Assembly (NCBI GenBank): GCA_934255105.1
Contig: CAKQNH010000113.1
Location: forward strand, 1 to 9,743
Direction of reading: 5' to 3'
Length of the DNA stretch: 9,743 bases
Source of the DNA: an uncultured Pirellulaceae bacterium
GTDB taxonomy: Bacteria; Planctomycetota; Planctomycetia; Pirellulales; Pirellulaceae
Position 1 is the stretch's first letter. Each line of letters starts with the position of its first letter. Made by a program: the position numbers and the translations under genes. Of this stretch, positions 1 to 5,774 are shown one piece after another. The notes below the pieces were generated by a model. The model saw nothing but the letters and a program-made list of their open reading frames with translations, did not search any database and had not been told where the DNA came from.

Positions 1-347
1 CCAGCCTGGAGTGGTTCGATGCTTCTTTCACCAACGCCACATCCAATGATCTGCAGTGGTTGAGTGAAGCAAAAATGTTGCGGCGGCTGAGCGTCGAAGG
101 AACGCATTGCGACGGCGAACTATTAAAATTGCTGAAACACCTACCAGCGTTAAACGAGCTCGATATGACCGGTTGCAATATCGACGACGATGGGCTGCGC
201 GAACTTCGCGAGCATCCCACCTTGGAAACTCTATGGCTCGACGGCACGCGCACAACACCCGCTGCCCAAGAGACACTCGATAGCTTGCCGAAGCTCAAGG
301 TCTGCCACTGCGATACCATCGGCTGGACCAGAGTCCCACAACCATGA
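1..347 (+). CDS. Leucine-rich-repeat protein, C-terminal part (partial)
   Basis: The frame is open from base 3 to a TGA at 345-347, so about 114 C-terminal residues of a longer protein are visible; the start lies left of the window. A TTG at 60 could serve as a start, but the frame is open upstream with the same kind of sequence, so it is probably internal. The visible part shows degenerate leucine-rich repeats of about 23-25 residues, for example LRRLSVEG, LNELDMTGCNIDDDGLREL and LETLWLDGT, which fit the LxxLxLxxT/CxIxDxGLxxL pattern of cysteine-containing/RI-like LRRs. Such repeats form curved solenoids used for protein binding. Many planctomycetes have such proteins, mostly without known partners. 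The last repeat decays into a short Cys/Trp/Pro tail. No enzymatic motif is visible and the specific role cannot be told. Confidence 0.8.
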   Translation, partial: SLEWFDASFTNATSNDLQWLSEAKMLRRLSVEGTHCDGELLKLLKHLPALNELDMTGCNIDDDGLRELREHPTLETLWLDGTRTTPAAQETLDSLPKLKVCHCDTIGWTRVPQP

Positions 348-355
348 GTAGCGTA

Positions 356-377
356 GAACGGGCACTCCTGCCCGTTT
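356..377 (+). terminator. Possible intrinsic terminator of the LRR gene
   Basis: Nine bases after the LRR stop codon, aacgggc (357-363) and gcccgtt (370-376) form a perfect 7-bp stem with the loop actcct, extendable by a G-T wobble (356/377). Only four T follow the GC-rich part, so termination strength is uncertain. The right arm belongs to the first copy of the 30-bp repeat; later copies lack the matching left arm, so this hairpin forms only at the first copy. Confidence 0.4.
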
Positions 378-450
378 TAGATAGCCCGAGCACTCCTGCC
401 CGTTTGCTAGATAGCCCGAGCACTCCTGCCCGTTTGCTAGATAGGTCGAG
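363..450 (+). repeat. 30-bp tandem repeat, three copies
   Basis: Three direct copies lie at 363-390 (28 bp, lacking two bases), 391-420 and 421-450. Each begins cactcctgcccgttt and ends with agatagcccgag or agataggtcgag. A decayed fourth start follows at 451. Copies 2 and 3 differ by only two bases. The array is in the space between the LRR gene and the convergent ferritin-like gene. It opens spurious reading frames on the minus strand because the unit is a multiple of three; these are not genes. Confidence 0.85.
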
Positions 451-572
451 CGCTCCGGCGTTTTTACACCCACAACTCAACTACCACCCGCCCCTGCTAG
501 CTTGCCTGGCATGAGCCAAATTTCGCTAGCTAGTCACTGCCGTCTGGCCCATCCTGCTTGAAAACTCCTTCA

Positions 573-593
573 CCAGCGACGCAAGCTTGCTGG
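573..593. repeat. Short palindromic element in the LRR/ferritin spacer
   Basis: The arms ccagc (573-577) and gctgg (589-593) flank a region that contains the perfect 10-bp palindrome gcaagcttgc (581-590). It lies 33 bp beyond the stop codon of the ferritin-like gene on the minus strand. No clear T-run follows in either direction, so it is reported as a palindrome and not as a terminator. Confidence 0.4.
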
Positions 594-625
594 GGTCGTG
601 CACGGATCGCATCCCAGCGATACAG

Positions 626-1081
626 CTAGGCGGTCTTTTCGTGGGGTTTGGTCGCGGATGAAGTACCTTCGGAATTGCGGAGCAGTTTGGTGTACTCCTC
701 AACGCCCTCTTGCTCTTCGATCAGGATGTCCTCAAGGAAGATCACTAGTGCGCGATCTCCTTCGGCCATCTCCAATGCTTTGTTATACATCTGGACAGCT
801 TTGGCTTCGAAGTCCAAACTGAATTGCAGCACTTCTTGCAGATTGCGGGACTGCTTGATTTCGTTGCGAGTTGCTACAGGAACGCCACCTAGCGAAACGA
901 TCTTGCTGCCAACTTTCTGCGCGTGAGTAAACGACTCCTTAGCATCGCCGAGAAATTTTTCGGCGTAGACTTCGCGCCATACCCCTTCACAAATGAAACC
1001 CGCTTGCGAGTACTGCGCAACCCCTGTCCACTCGTGCTTGAGAATTTCGTTCAAGTGGTCGATGATAGCTTGATTGGACAT
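626..1081 (-). CDS. Ferritin-like (bacterioferritin-family) protein
   Basis: A 151-residue protein, close to the usual bacterioferritin length of about 155-160. Helix one reads HLNEILKHEWTGVAQYSQAG (9-28), typical of ferritin-like four-helix bundles, and E17 sits where the first metal ligand is expected. The second helix has E49 and H53 (KESFTHA), followed by SLGGVP, the loop found in this family. E92 and E122/E123 fit the third and fourth helices. Two differences stand out. The helix-two pair is spaced E-x3-H instead of the E-x2-H of E. coli Bfr, and the EEQEG motif (122-126) has Gly where the last His ligand (EExxH) normally sits. The haem-ligand Met (two residues before His) is Phe51, so haem binding is unlikely. 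The role may be iron storage or oxidant protection in the cytoplasm, but catalytic ferroxidase activity is uncertain. The ATG is at 1081 with only a weak purine stretch upstream. The tail after about 135 is Ser/Thr-rich and probably disordered. Confidence 0.82.
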   Translation of the reverse strand: MSNQAIIDHLNEILKHEWTGVAQYSQAGFICEGVWREVYAEKFLGDAKESFTHAQKVGSKIVSLGGVPVATRNEIKQSRNLQEVLQFSLDFEAKAVQMYNKALEMAEGDRALVIFLEDILIEEQEGVEEYTKLLRNSEGTSSATKPHEKTA

Positions 1082-1314
1082 AGTATCGTCTTTCGGTTAA
1101 GGGCTAATGTACCGTCCGTACGCTCGCGCTCGCCCAGGCAGAATTGCCCATGGTGCGCTGCGCATTTTCACTTTAGATTCTACCCGCAAAGTCAACTCTC
1201 GGGCAGACCCCAGAGCCGCAAGCGTAGCATGTACACTGTAGCACGCGCACTTCTGCCTAAGTGCGAATTCGAGCTTGAGTAACGAGGAAGCCCACTGTAG
1301 CTGGCTAATCAAAT

Positions 1315-1340
1315 TTGGACTGCTGCGACTCGTCGTAGCT
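1315..1340 (+). repeat. REP-like hairpin repeat, copy 1
   Basis: The element contains gctgcgac (1322-1329) and gtcgtagc (1332-1339), which pair over eight positions with one G-T wobble around a two-base centre. A second copy at 5462-5487 matches over 26 bp with two differences. The wobble pairs only if the plus strand is transcribed. Confidence 0.65.
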
Positions 1341-1490
1341 ATTACGCAAACCTTGGTAGAACAATGCGTTCGACGATACCGAATATTTCAGAACCATGCG
1401 GGCGTTTAGCTTCGTACGACTGGGCCACCGCCCACTATGCTTCCGCCCGTGCAACCCTTTCCGCCGCCGAGCTACAAGTCATAAAGCTAC

Positions 1491-1661
1491 GACAAGCTGG
1501 AAGCTTATCCCACCTGACAAGCTGGAAGCTTATCCCACCTGACAAGCTGGAAGCTTATCCCACGCAAATGACAAGCTGGGAGCTTATCCCACCTGACAAG
1601 CTTGTAGCTTATCCCACGCAAATGACAAGCTGGGAGCTTATCCTGCTTGGAAGCTTACAGG
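1491..1661 (-). repeat. 25/29-bp hairpin tandem array, six copies plus a remnant
   Basis: Copies start at 1491, 1516, 1541, 1570, 1595 and 1624. Each has the arm gacaagct, a 3-base loop and the arm agcttatc, followed by cccacct (25-bp units) or cccacgcaaat (29-bp units). Units 2-3 and 4-5 form a 54-bp higher-order duplication. A remnant (tgcttggaagctt) ends the array near 1661. Across the six copies the arms do not vary and only the loop does (gga three times, ggg twice, tgt once). The eight-base stem is complete, with one U-G wobble, only in RNA read from the minus strand, the direction of both flanking genes. There are no unique spacers, so this is not CRISPR. Confidence 0.85.
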
Positions 1662-1668
1662 ACGAAAT

Positions 1669-1728
1669 GCAGGCCGCCAGAAAACCGATCAGACTAAATA
1701 GTGCTGGGATCGATAACTGGCGGCCTGC
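1669..1728. repeat. Perfect 12-bp inverted repeat with a 36-base centre
   Basis: gcaggccgccag (1669-1680) is exactly complementary to ctggcggcctgc (1717-1728). Inside the 36-base centre a second short pair, cgatc (1686-1690) and gatcg (1708-1712), could stack on the outer stem. It sits between the hairpin array and the 8-bp repeat. No open reading frame of recognised function spans it. It could be a structured RNA element, a protein-binding site or the remnant of a small mobile element; none of these can be chosen from sequence alone. Confidence 0.7.
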
Positions 1729-1755
1729 GCTGTGCGGAATCTGCGAATAGCCGAT

Positions 1756-1795
1756 AGAGCTACAGAGCTACAGAGCTACAGAGCTACAGAGCTAT
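1756..1795. repeat. 8-bp tandem repeat, five copies
   Basis: Four exact copies of agagctac (1756-1787) are followed by agagctat (1788-1795). The last copy contains the TAG stop codon (1792-1794, minus strand) of the DUF883-type gene, so the array begins exactly at the gene's 3' end. Copy-number change by slippage would alter only the untranslated region. Confidence 0.9.
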
Positions 1796-2034
1796 CGTCG
1801 GCAAGAAGCCACGGACATGCCCAGCATCAAACCCACCAAGACTCCGGCACCTAAGGCAATCGCTACCGATTCCATGGGGTGACTCTTGAGCGTGTCCACG
1901 CTGTAGTCGTAACCGCGTTGCGCCTCGCGGGTGACGCGATCATAACCATCCTGCAGAGCTTCCCCTGCTGATTCTACGTAGTTCGAAGCGGTTTCCGCGG
2001 CGCGGTTTCCCGTTTTGCTAGCTGTTTGTGCCAT
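1792..2034 (-). CDS. Small membrane-anchored protein, DUF883/YqjD-like
   Basis: An 80-residue protein with two parts. Residues 1-50 are polar, Ala/Glu/Lys/Arg-rich and predicted helical (MAQTASKTGNRAAETASNYV and onward). Residues 55-77 form one transmembrane segment with a glycine-zipper spacing (G62, G64, G68, G72), and the protein ends in CRR. This plan, including the His-Pro shortly before the membrane segment and the terminal Arg-Arg, resembles the E. coli YqjD/ElaB (DUF883) family, C-tail-anchored inner-membrane proteins that associate with ribosomes in stationary phase. The match rests on architecture, so the exact role here is an inference. The ATG at 2034 is supported by a strong ribosome binding site. 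The ferritin-like gene lies downstream on the same strand but 710 bp away, so co-transcription is doubtful. Both would fit a stress or stationary-phase setting. Confidence 0.75.
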   Translation of the reverse strand: MAQTASKTGNRAAETASNYVESAGEALQDGYDRVTREAQRGYDYSVDTLKSHPMESVAIALGAGVLVGLMLGMSVASCRR

Positions 2035-2042
2035 TCTTCTAT

Positions 2043-2050
2043 TCCTTCCA
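2043..2050 (-). promoter_or_regulatory. Shine-Dalgarno site of the DUF883-type gene
   Basis: Read on the minus strand, ggaaggaa lies 8 bases before the ATG at 2034. It is the clearest ribosome binding site in the window and supports this small gene as real. Confidence 0.7.
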
Positions 2051-2199
2051 AGTTAATACTCGATGTAAAGTCGACTGCGACAACTTACGGAATAATGCAA
2101 AGGCCATGCCGCAAATCTGCGCATCAGCCGATTGGGCAGAAAACATCCACCTGAAACAGGAAAACCACCACGTTTTGCGAAACAGACTGTACTAATTTT

Positions 2200-2215
2200 G
2201 CCGGTCTTGACCGGC
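2200..2215. repeat. Short perfect palindrome
   Basis: gccggtc (2200-2206) and gaccggc (2209-2215) are perfect complements separated by two bases. It directly precedes the first 72-bp unit. No T-run follows on either strand, so it does not look like a terminator; it could be an operator or part of the repeat structure. Confidence 0.5.
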
Positions 2216-2218
2216 CAG

Positions 2219-2393
2219 CGGCCAATCGGCTCAGCATTGCATAAAGCCCGTAGAGCGGTTGTCCCCAACCGTCTCCCAAGCAGCAGCCAACGGCCAATCA
2301 GCTCAGCATTGCATAAAGCCCGTAGAGCGGTTGTCCCCAACCGTCTCCCAAACGGCGGCCAACGGCCAATCAGCTCAGCATTGTATAAAGCCC
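2219..2393 (+). repeat. 72-bp tandem repeat, 2.4 copies
   Basis: Copies span 2219-2290 and 2291-2362, with a partial third at 2363-2393. Each begins cggccaatc. The two full copies differ at about four positions, three of them clustered in the last dozen bases. Each full copy has a central hairpin, cggttg-tccc-caaccg (2256-2271 and 2328-2343), which is identical in both. The partial copy stops before the hairpin. Confidence 0.9.
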
Positions 2394-2470
2394 TCCTGTG
2401 CATTAAATTCAACGCTTTCAGGACACCACCTTCCTAGTGGCATCCCCCCTGGCGCGAGTCGCGCGGAGTA

Positions 2471-2563
2471 TGCGGCGGCTGAAGCCTGGACTCCAACGAT
2501 TGCGGCGGCTGAAGCCTGGACTCCAGCGATTGCGGGGGGCGGCTGAAGCCTGGACTCCAACAG
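2471..2563 (+). repeat. 30-bp tandem repeat immediately upstream of polA, three copies
   Basis: Units at 2471-2500, 2501-2530 and 2531-2563 (the last with three extra G bases) share the core ggctgaagcctggactcca. The unit is a multiple of three and has no stop in the polA frame, so polA's frame stays open back to a GTG at 2437 and would encode RRLKPGLQRL twice. That peptide is repeat-derived and not part of DNA polymerase I. Confidence 0.9.
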
Positions 2564-2571
2564 TTAAGTAC

Positions 2572-5388
2572 ATGTCATGCGAAATGCTCTCTATGGAAAA
2601 TGCGCCCGGCCCGATGCTTAACAAGCTGATTCTGCTCGATGGCATGGCGCTGGCTTATCGCGCCCATTTTGCTTTAGTCCGCAGCCCGCGCATGACCTCT
2701 GGGGGCATGTGCACCTCGGCCGTGTTTGGCGTCCTCAACACGCTGCTGGATATTCTCAAACGCGAGTCGCCTACACATCTGGCCGTGGCCTTCGACACGC
2801 GCGAGCCGACGGCCCGCCACCAACTCTTTCCAGAGTACAAGGCACAGCGCGACGCCATGCCGGAGGATATCGCCAAGCAACTTCCCTATATCGAGCGCCT
2901 GTTCGACGCATTTAACATTCCCGTTATCAAGCTGCCCGGCTACGAAGCGGACGACATTATCGGCACCCTAGCTCATCAAGCTGCCGATGAGGGATTCCAA
3001 GTGCTCATGGTCACACCCGACAAAGACTACGACCAGCTTGTCAGCCAAAATGTGTTCGTCATGAAGCCGGGACGCCAAGGAAGCGAAATAGAGATACTCG
3101 GTGTCCCCGAGGTGTTGGCCAAATGGGAAGTGGAGCGAGTTGACCAAGTCATCGATGTGCTGGGCATGATGGGCGACAGCAGCGACAACATTCCAGGTAT
3201 TCCTGGTATTGGTCCCAAGACAGCGCAAAAACTAATTGCCCAGTACGGCTCGCTGGAAAAACTACTGGAGCACAGCCACGAGCTCAAAGGCAAACAACGC
3301 GAACGAGTCGAACAGTTCGCCGAGCAAGCGCGACTCTCCAAACAGTTGGTTACCATTCAGTTGGATGTGCCCCATACGATCGATCCGTACGCGTTGGGCA
3401 TCCAACCTCCAGACAACGCGAAGCTGAAAGAACTGCTCAGCGAACTCGAATTCGACACGCTCGGCAAGCGACTGTTCGGCAAGACTTTTTCCTCCGCAAA
3501 AAACCGAGCCAGTGTGGTCCGAGAAAAACGCGAGAAGGAGATCCAAACTTCGCTGTTCGGCGATATCGCAGACGAACTGACCATAGCTGATGTCAAACAC
3601 GAATACACCATCGTCCGCACGGCCGCCGAGCGAAAAATGCTCCTGCAGAAGTTGTCGAAGCAAAGCGAAATCAGCTTTGATACCGAGACCACCGGCTTGG
3701 ACCCACGCACGGCACTCCCGCTGGGCATCGCCTTCAGCTTCGCCAAGCATCAAGCCTACTATGTTGTCTGTCCAGCCGAGCGGGACCAGGCTCAAGCCGT
3801 GCTGGACGAGTTCAGACCGATCTTCGAAAATGCAAAAATCGCCAAGATAGGTCACAATCTCAAATACGATCTGTCGCTGCTCAAGTGGCATGGCATCGAC
3901 GTTCGCGGCCCCCTCTTCGATACCATGCTCGCGCACTCGATGAAAGAGCCGGAGATGCGACATGGGCTGGACTATCTAGCGAAACTCTATCTCAACTACC
4001 AGCCCGTCTCGATTACTGAATTGATCGGCGAGCGGGGGCCAAACCAGAAGAACATGCGCGATGTGGCGGTGGAAACGGTCGCCGAGTATGCGGCCGAAGA
4101 TGCAGATGTGACTTGGCAAGTCGCGCAGGTGCTGCGCCCCGACATCGAATCTCAGGGTGTCAGCCAGGTGTGCTACGAGGTGGAATGCCCGCTGGTGCCG
4201 GTGTTGGTCGACATGGAGTACGAGGGAATTCGGCTAGATATCGACGCCTTGGAAACGTTTTCCCAAAAGCTGGCACCTGAGATTGCCGGCCTGCGCCAGC
4301 GCATCTATGAAGCGGCTGGTCGCGAGTTCAACGTCGATTCCCCCAAGCAGCTAGGTGTGGTCCTGTACGACGAACTGCACTTGGATCCCAATCCCAAGAA
4401 AACCGCGACCGGTCAATACTCCACTCGTGAATCAGAGTTGATTCGATTGTCCAATCGCCACCCAATCGTGGCGGACATTTTGGAGTACCGCAACGCGGTG
4501 AAACTCAAAAGCGTCTACGTCGATCAACTACCTACGGCAGTCAACCCACAAACTGGCAAACTCCACACCCACTACAGCCAAATCTGGACCGCTACCGGAC
4601 GACTGCAGTCGGACAACCCAAACTTACAAACGATTCCCATTCGCAAAGAACGCGGTCGCGAAATTCGCGCAGCCTTCATCCCTCGCAACGAGGACTACCT
4701 GCTGCTTTCGGCCGACTATTCGCAAATTGAACTGCGTGTCATGGCGGACCTAAGTGGTGACGAAGCGATGATCGATGCGTTTGATCGCAACGTCGACATC
4801 CACGCGCTGACTGCCGCCAAGGTTTACCGTGTAGCCGTCGATCAGGTCACGCGCGAGATGCGCGATAAAGCTAAGACTGTCAATTTCGGCATCATCTACG
4901 GGATCTCGGCATTCGGTCTGCAGCAGCGACTGAATATCCCGCGGGCCGAGGCGCAGTTGTTGATCGAAAACTATTTCGAGGAATATCCACGCGTACAAAC
5001 CTATATTGACGAAACCATCGCTTTTGCTCGCAAACATGGCTATGTGCAGACGCAAACCGGCAGGCGACGCTACCTGCGTGACATCAACTCGCGCAGCCGC
5101 GCAGTTGCCAGTGTGGCCGAACGTCTAGCGATGAACAGCCCGATTCAAGGGACCGCCGCCGACATCCTTAAACTGGCCATGATTCGCGTTCACAACGCGC
5201 TCCGCAGCGGAAACTTTCAGACCAAAATGTTGCTCACCGTGCATGACGAAATCGTCTTCGACTTGTATCGTGCGGAGCAGGAGAGCGTGGTCCCCGTGAT
5301 TCGCGAAGCCATGCAATCAGCCTTGGCCATGCGCGTCCCACTACAGGTCGAAACGGGCATCGGAGCGAATTGGCTAGAGGCCCATTGA
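2572..5388 (+). CDS. polA: DNA polymerase I
   Basis: A 938-residue DNA polymerase I (E. coli 928) that fills gaps and removes RNA primers during lagging-strand synthesis and repair in the cytoplasm. All three domains are present. The 5' nuclease domain starts with LILLDGMALAYRAHF (D23), has YEADDIIGTLA (124-134) and the helix-hairpin-helix GIPGIGPKTA (209-218). The 3'-5' proofreading domain keeps its acidic residues: FDTETT (D370, E372), the NLKYD of exo II (N429, D433) and YAAED of exo III (Y506, D510). The polymerase domain has motif A DYSQIELR (D715, E720), motif B with R764, K768, F772 and Y776, and motif C VHDE (H891, D892). Most lie exactly 10 residues beyond their E. coli positions. 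The ATG at 2572 was chosen because it follows the repeats; ATGs at 2584, 2593 and 2614 are also in frame and none has a clear ribosome binding site. The protein ends ETGIGANWLEAH as in the family. The gene stands alone and converges on pntB. Confidence 0.97.
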   Translation: MSCEMLSMENAPGPMLNKLILLDGMALAYRAHFALVRSPRMTSGGMCTSAVFGVLNTLLDILKRESPTHLAVAFDTREPTARHQLFPEYKAQRDAMPEDIAKQLPYIERLFDAFNIPVIKLPGYEADDIIGTLAHQAADEGFQVLMVTPDKDYDQLVSQNVFVMKPGRQGSEIEILGVPEVLAKWEVERVDQVIDVLGMMGDSSDNIPGIPGIGPKTAQKLIAQYGSLEKLLEHSHELKGKQRERVEQFAEQARLSKQLVTIQLDVPHTIDPYALGIQPPDNAKLKELLSELEFDTLGKRLFGKTFSSAKNRASVVREKREKEIQTSLFGDIADELTIADVKHEYTIVRTAAERKMLLQKLSKQSEISFDTETTGLDPRTALPLGIAFSFAKHQAYYVVCPAERDQAQAVLDEFRPIFENAKIAKIGHNLKYDLSLLKWHGIDVRGPLFDTMLAHSMKEPEMRHGLDYLAKLYLNYQPVSITELIGERGPNQKNMRDVAVETVAEYAAEDADVTWQVAQVLRPDIESQGVSQVCYEVECPLVPVLVDMEYEGIRLDIDALETFSQKLAPEIAGLRQRIYEAAGREFNVDSPKQLGVVLYDELHLDPNPKKTATGQYSTRESELIRLSNRHPIVADILEYRNAVKLKSVYVDQLPTAVNPQTGKLHTHYSQIWTATGRLQSDNPNLQTIPIRKERGREIRAAFIPRNEDYLLLSADYSQIELRVMADLSGDEAMIDAFDRNVDIHALTAAKVYRVAVDQVTREMRDKAKTVNFGIIYGISAFGLQQRLNIPRAEAQLLIENYFEEYPRVQTYIDETIAFARKHGYVQTQTGRRRYLRDINSRSRAVASVAERLAMNSPIQGTAADILKLAMIRVHNALRSGNFQTKMLLTVHDEIVFDLYRAEQESVVPVIREAMQSALAMRVPLQVETGIGANWLEAH

Positions 5389-5405
5389 GCTTTGGCCGCT
5401 CGATT

Positions 5406-5446
5406 ATCAAATCCAACAGCACACCCGACCGTGGATATTTTTTGAT
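5406..5446 (+). terminator. Weak candidate terminator of polA
   Basis: atcca (5411-5415) can pair with tggat (5432-5436), followed after one base by six T (5438-5443). It starts 18 bp after the polA stop. The stem is only five pairs with a 16-base loop; an alternative extends it by pairing atcaaa with tttgat. Position and T-run fit a terminator, but the stem is poor. Confidence 0.3.
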
Positions 5447-5461
5447 CTGCGGATACGCTCC

Positions 5462-5487
5462 TTGGAGTGCTGCGACTTGTCGTAGCT
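5462..5487 (+). repeat. REP-like hairpin repeat, copy 2
   Basis: This matches 1315-1340 over 26 bp with two differences, one of them in the loop. The stem gctgcgac / gtcgtagc (5469-5476 and 5479-5486) is identical in both copies, including its single G-T wobble. Both copies have the same orientation and lie in intergenic DNA about 4.1 kb apart. Confidence 0.65.
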
Positions 5488-5596
5488 TTTCGGCTGTAGC
5501 TAGGCGGCGGGAAGAGTGCCACGGGCGGAGACGCATTGGCCGGCGGACCAGCCCTTCTAAGCTAAACGTCCAGCTTGGCTCCGAACTGTTTTGTAT

Positions 5597-5697
5597 CGCT
5601 CGTACTCGTACTCAATGAAATGGTACTCGTACTCCTACTCGATTCGCATGGGGCATCGAGTACGAGTACGAGTACCGTCTACGGCTGAGTACGAGCG
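5597..5697. repeat. Nested inverted repeat built from a gtactc hexamer
   Basis: The inner arms are 5622-5643 and 5655-5676, 22 bp each with one mismatch, around an 11-base loop. The outer arms cgctcgtactc (5597-5607) and gagtacgagcg (5687-5697) are a perfect 11-bp pair. The arms are iterations of tcgtac/gtacga. It lies midway between the convergent 3' ends of polA and pntB, where a strong stem could end or stabilise transcripts from both sides, although no T-run follows. The hexamer iterations could also arise by slippage followed by inversion. Confidence 0.8.
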
Positions 5698-5774
5698 GGA
5701 AAATGCGAGCAAAGGGGAGCGTGCTGCTGATTTCGCTCGACGAATATGGGAGCGTTCAGCGAGAAGTTCCGAAC

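Larger units (their letters stand above)
1082..1791. other. 710-bp repeat-rich spacer
   Basis: No credible gene lies between the ferritin-like gene and the DUF883-type gene, both on the minus strand. Reading frames through it, such as 1364-1750 on the plus strand, consist largely of translated repeats. From left to right it holds an unremarkable part (1082-1314) that should include the ferritin-like promoter, a REP-like hairpin (1315-1340), a 25/29-bp hairpin array (1491-1661), a 12-bp inverted repeat (1669-1728) and an 8-bp tandem repeat (1756-1795). I could not identify a convincing promoter. Confidence 0.7.
2035..2571. other. Repeat-filled region between divergent genes
   Basis: This 537-bp stretch separates the DUF883-type gene (-) from polA (+) and should contain the promoters of both. 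It holds a hairpin at 2200-2215, a 72-bp tandem repeat (2219-2393) and a 30-bp tandem repeat (2471-2563) that ends 8 bp before the proposed polA ATG. Open frames on both strands, such as 2053-2412 (-), repeat the same peptide and have no recognisable protein character. No convincing -35/-10 pair was found. Confidence 0.65.
5389..5774. other. Convergent spacer between polA and pntB
   Basis: These 386 bp separate two genes whose 3' ends face each other. They contain a weak candidate polA terminator (5406-5446), a second copy of the REP-like hairpin (5462-5487) and a large nested inverted repeat (5597-5697). A plus-strand frame starting at 5703 runs into pntB antisense and is not a gene. Nothing recognisable lies in 5488-5596 or 5698-5774. 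Confidence 0.65.

Noticed and set aside
1491..1661. Possible CRISPR array
   Set aside because: The intervals between repeated arms are short, only 7-11 bases, and are themselves repeated; there are no unique spacers and no cas genes.
1364..1750. 128-codon open frame on the plus strand
   Set aside because: Its middle is a translation of the 25/29-bp array (repeated TSWELIP-type peptide); neither end resembles a protein family and no ribosome binding site is evident.
2200..2215. Terminator at the gccggtc palindrome
   Set aside because: No T-run follows on either strand and it lies in the region upstream of both flanking genes, where no transcript should end.
2053..2412. 119-codon open frame on the minus strand
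   Set aside because: The frame is open because the 72-bp repeat is a multiple of three; the product just repeats one peptide (ALCNAELIGRW).
2437..2571. Upstream GTG start for polA at 2437
   Set aside because: The extra 45 residues encode the 30-bp repeats and unrelated sequence; DNA polymerase I starts shortly before LILLDG, which fits an ATG at 2572-2614.
3262..3963. 233-codon open frame on the minus strand inside polA
   Set aside because: It is a shadow of polA, which is fully conserved across this stretch; there is no ribosome binding site or known family.
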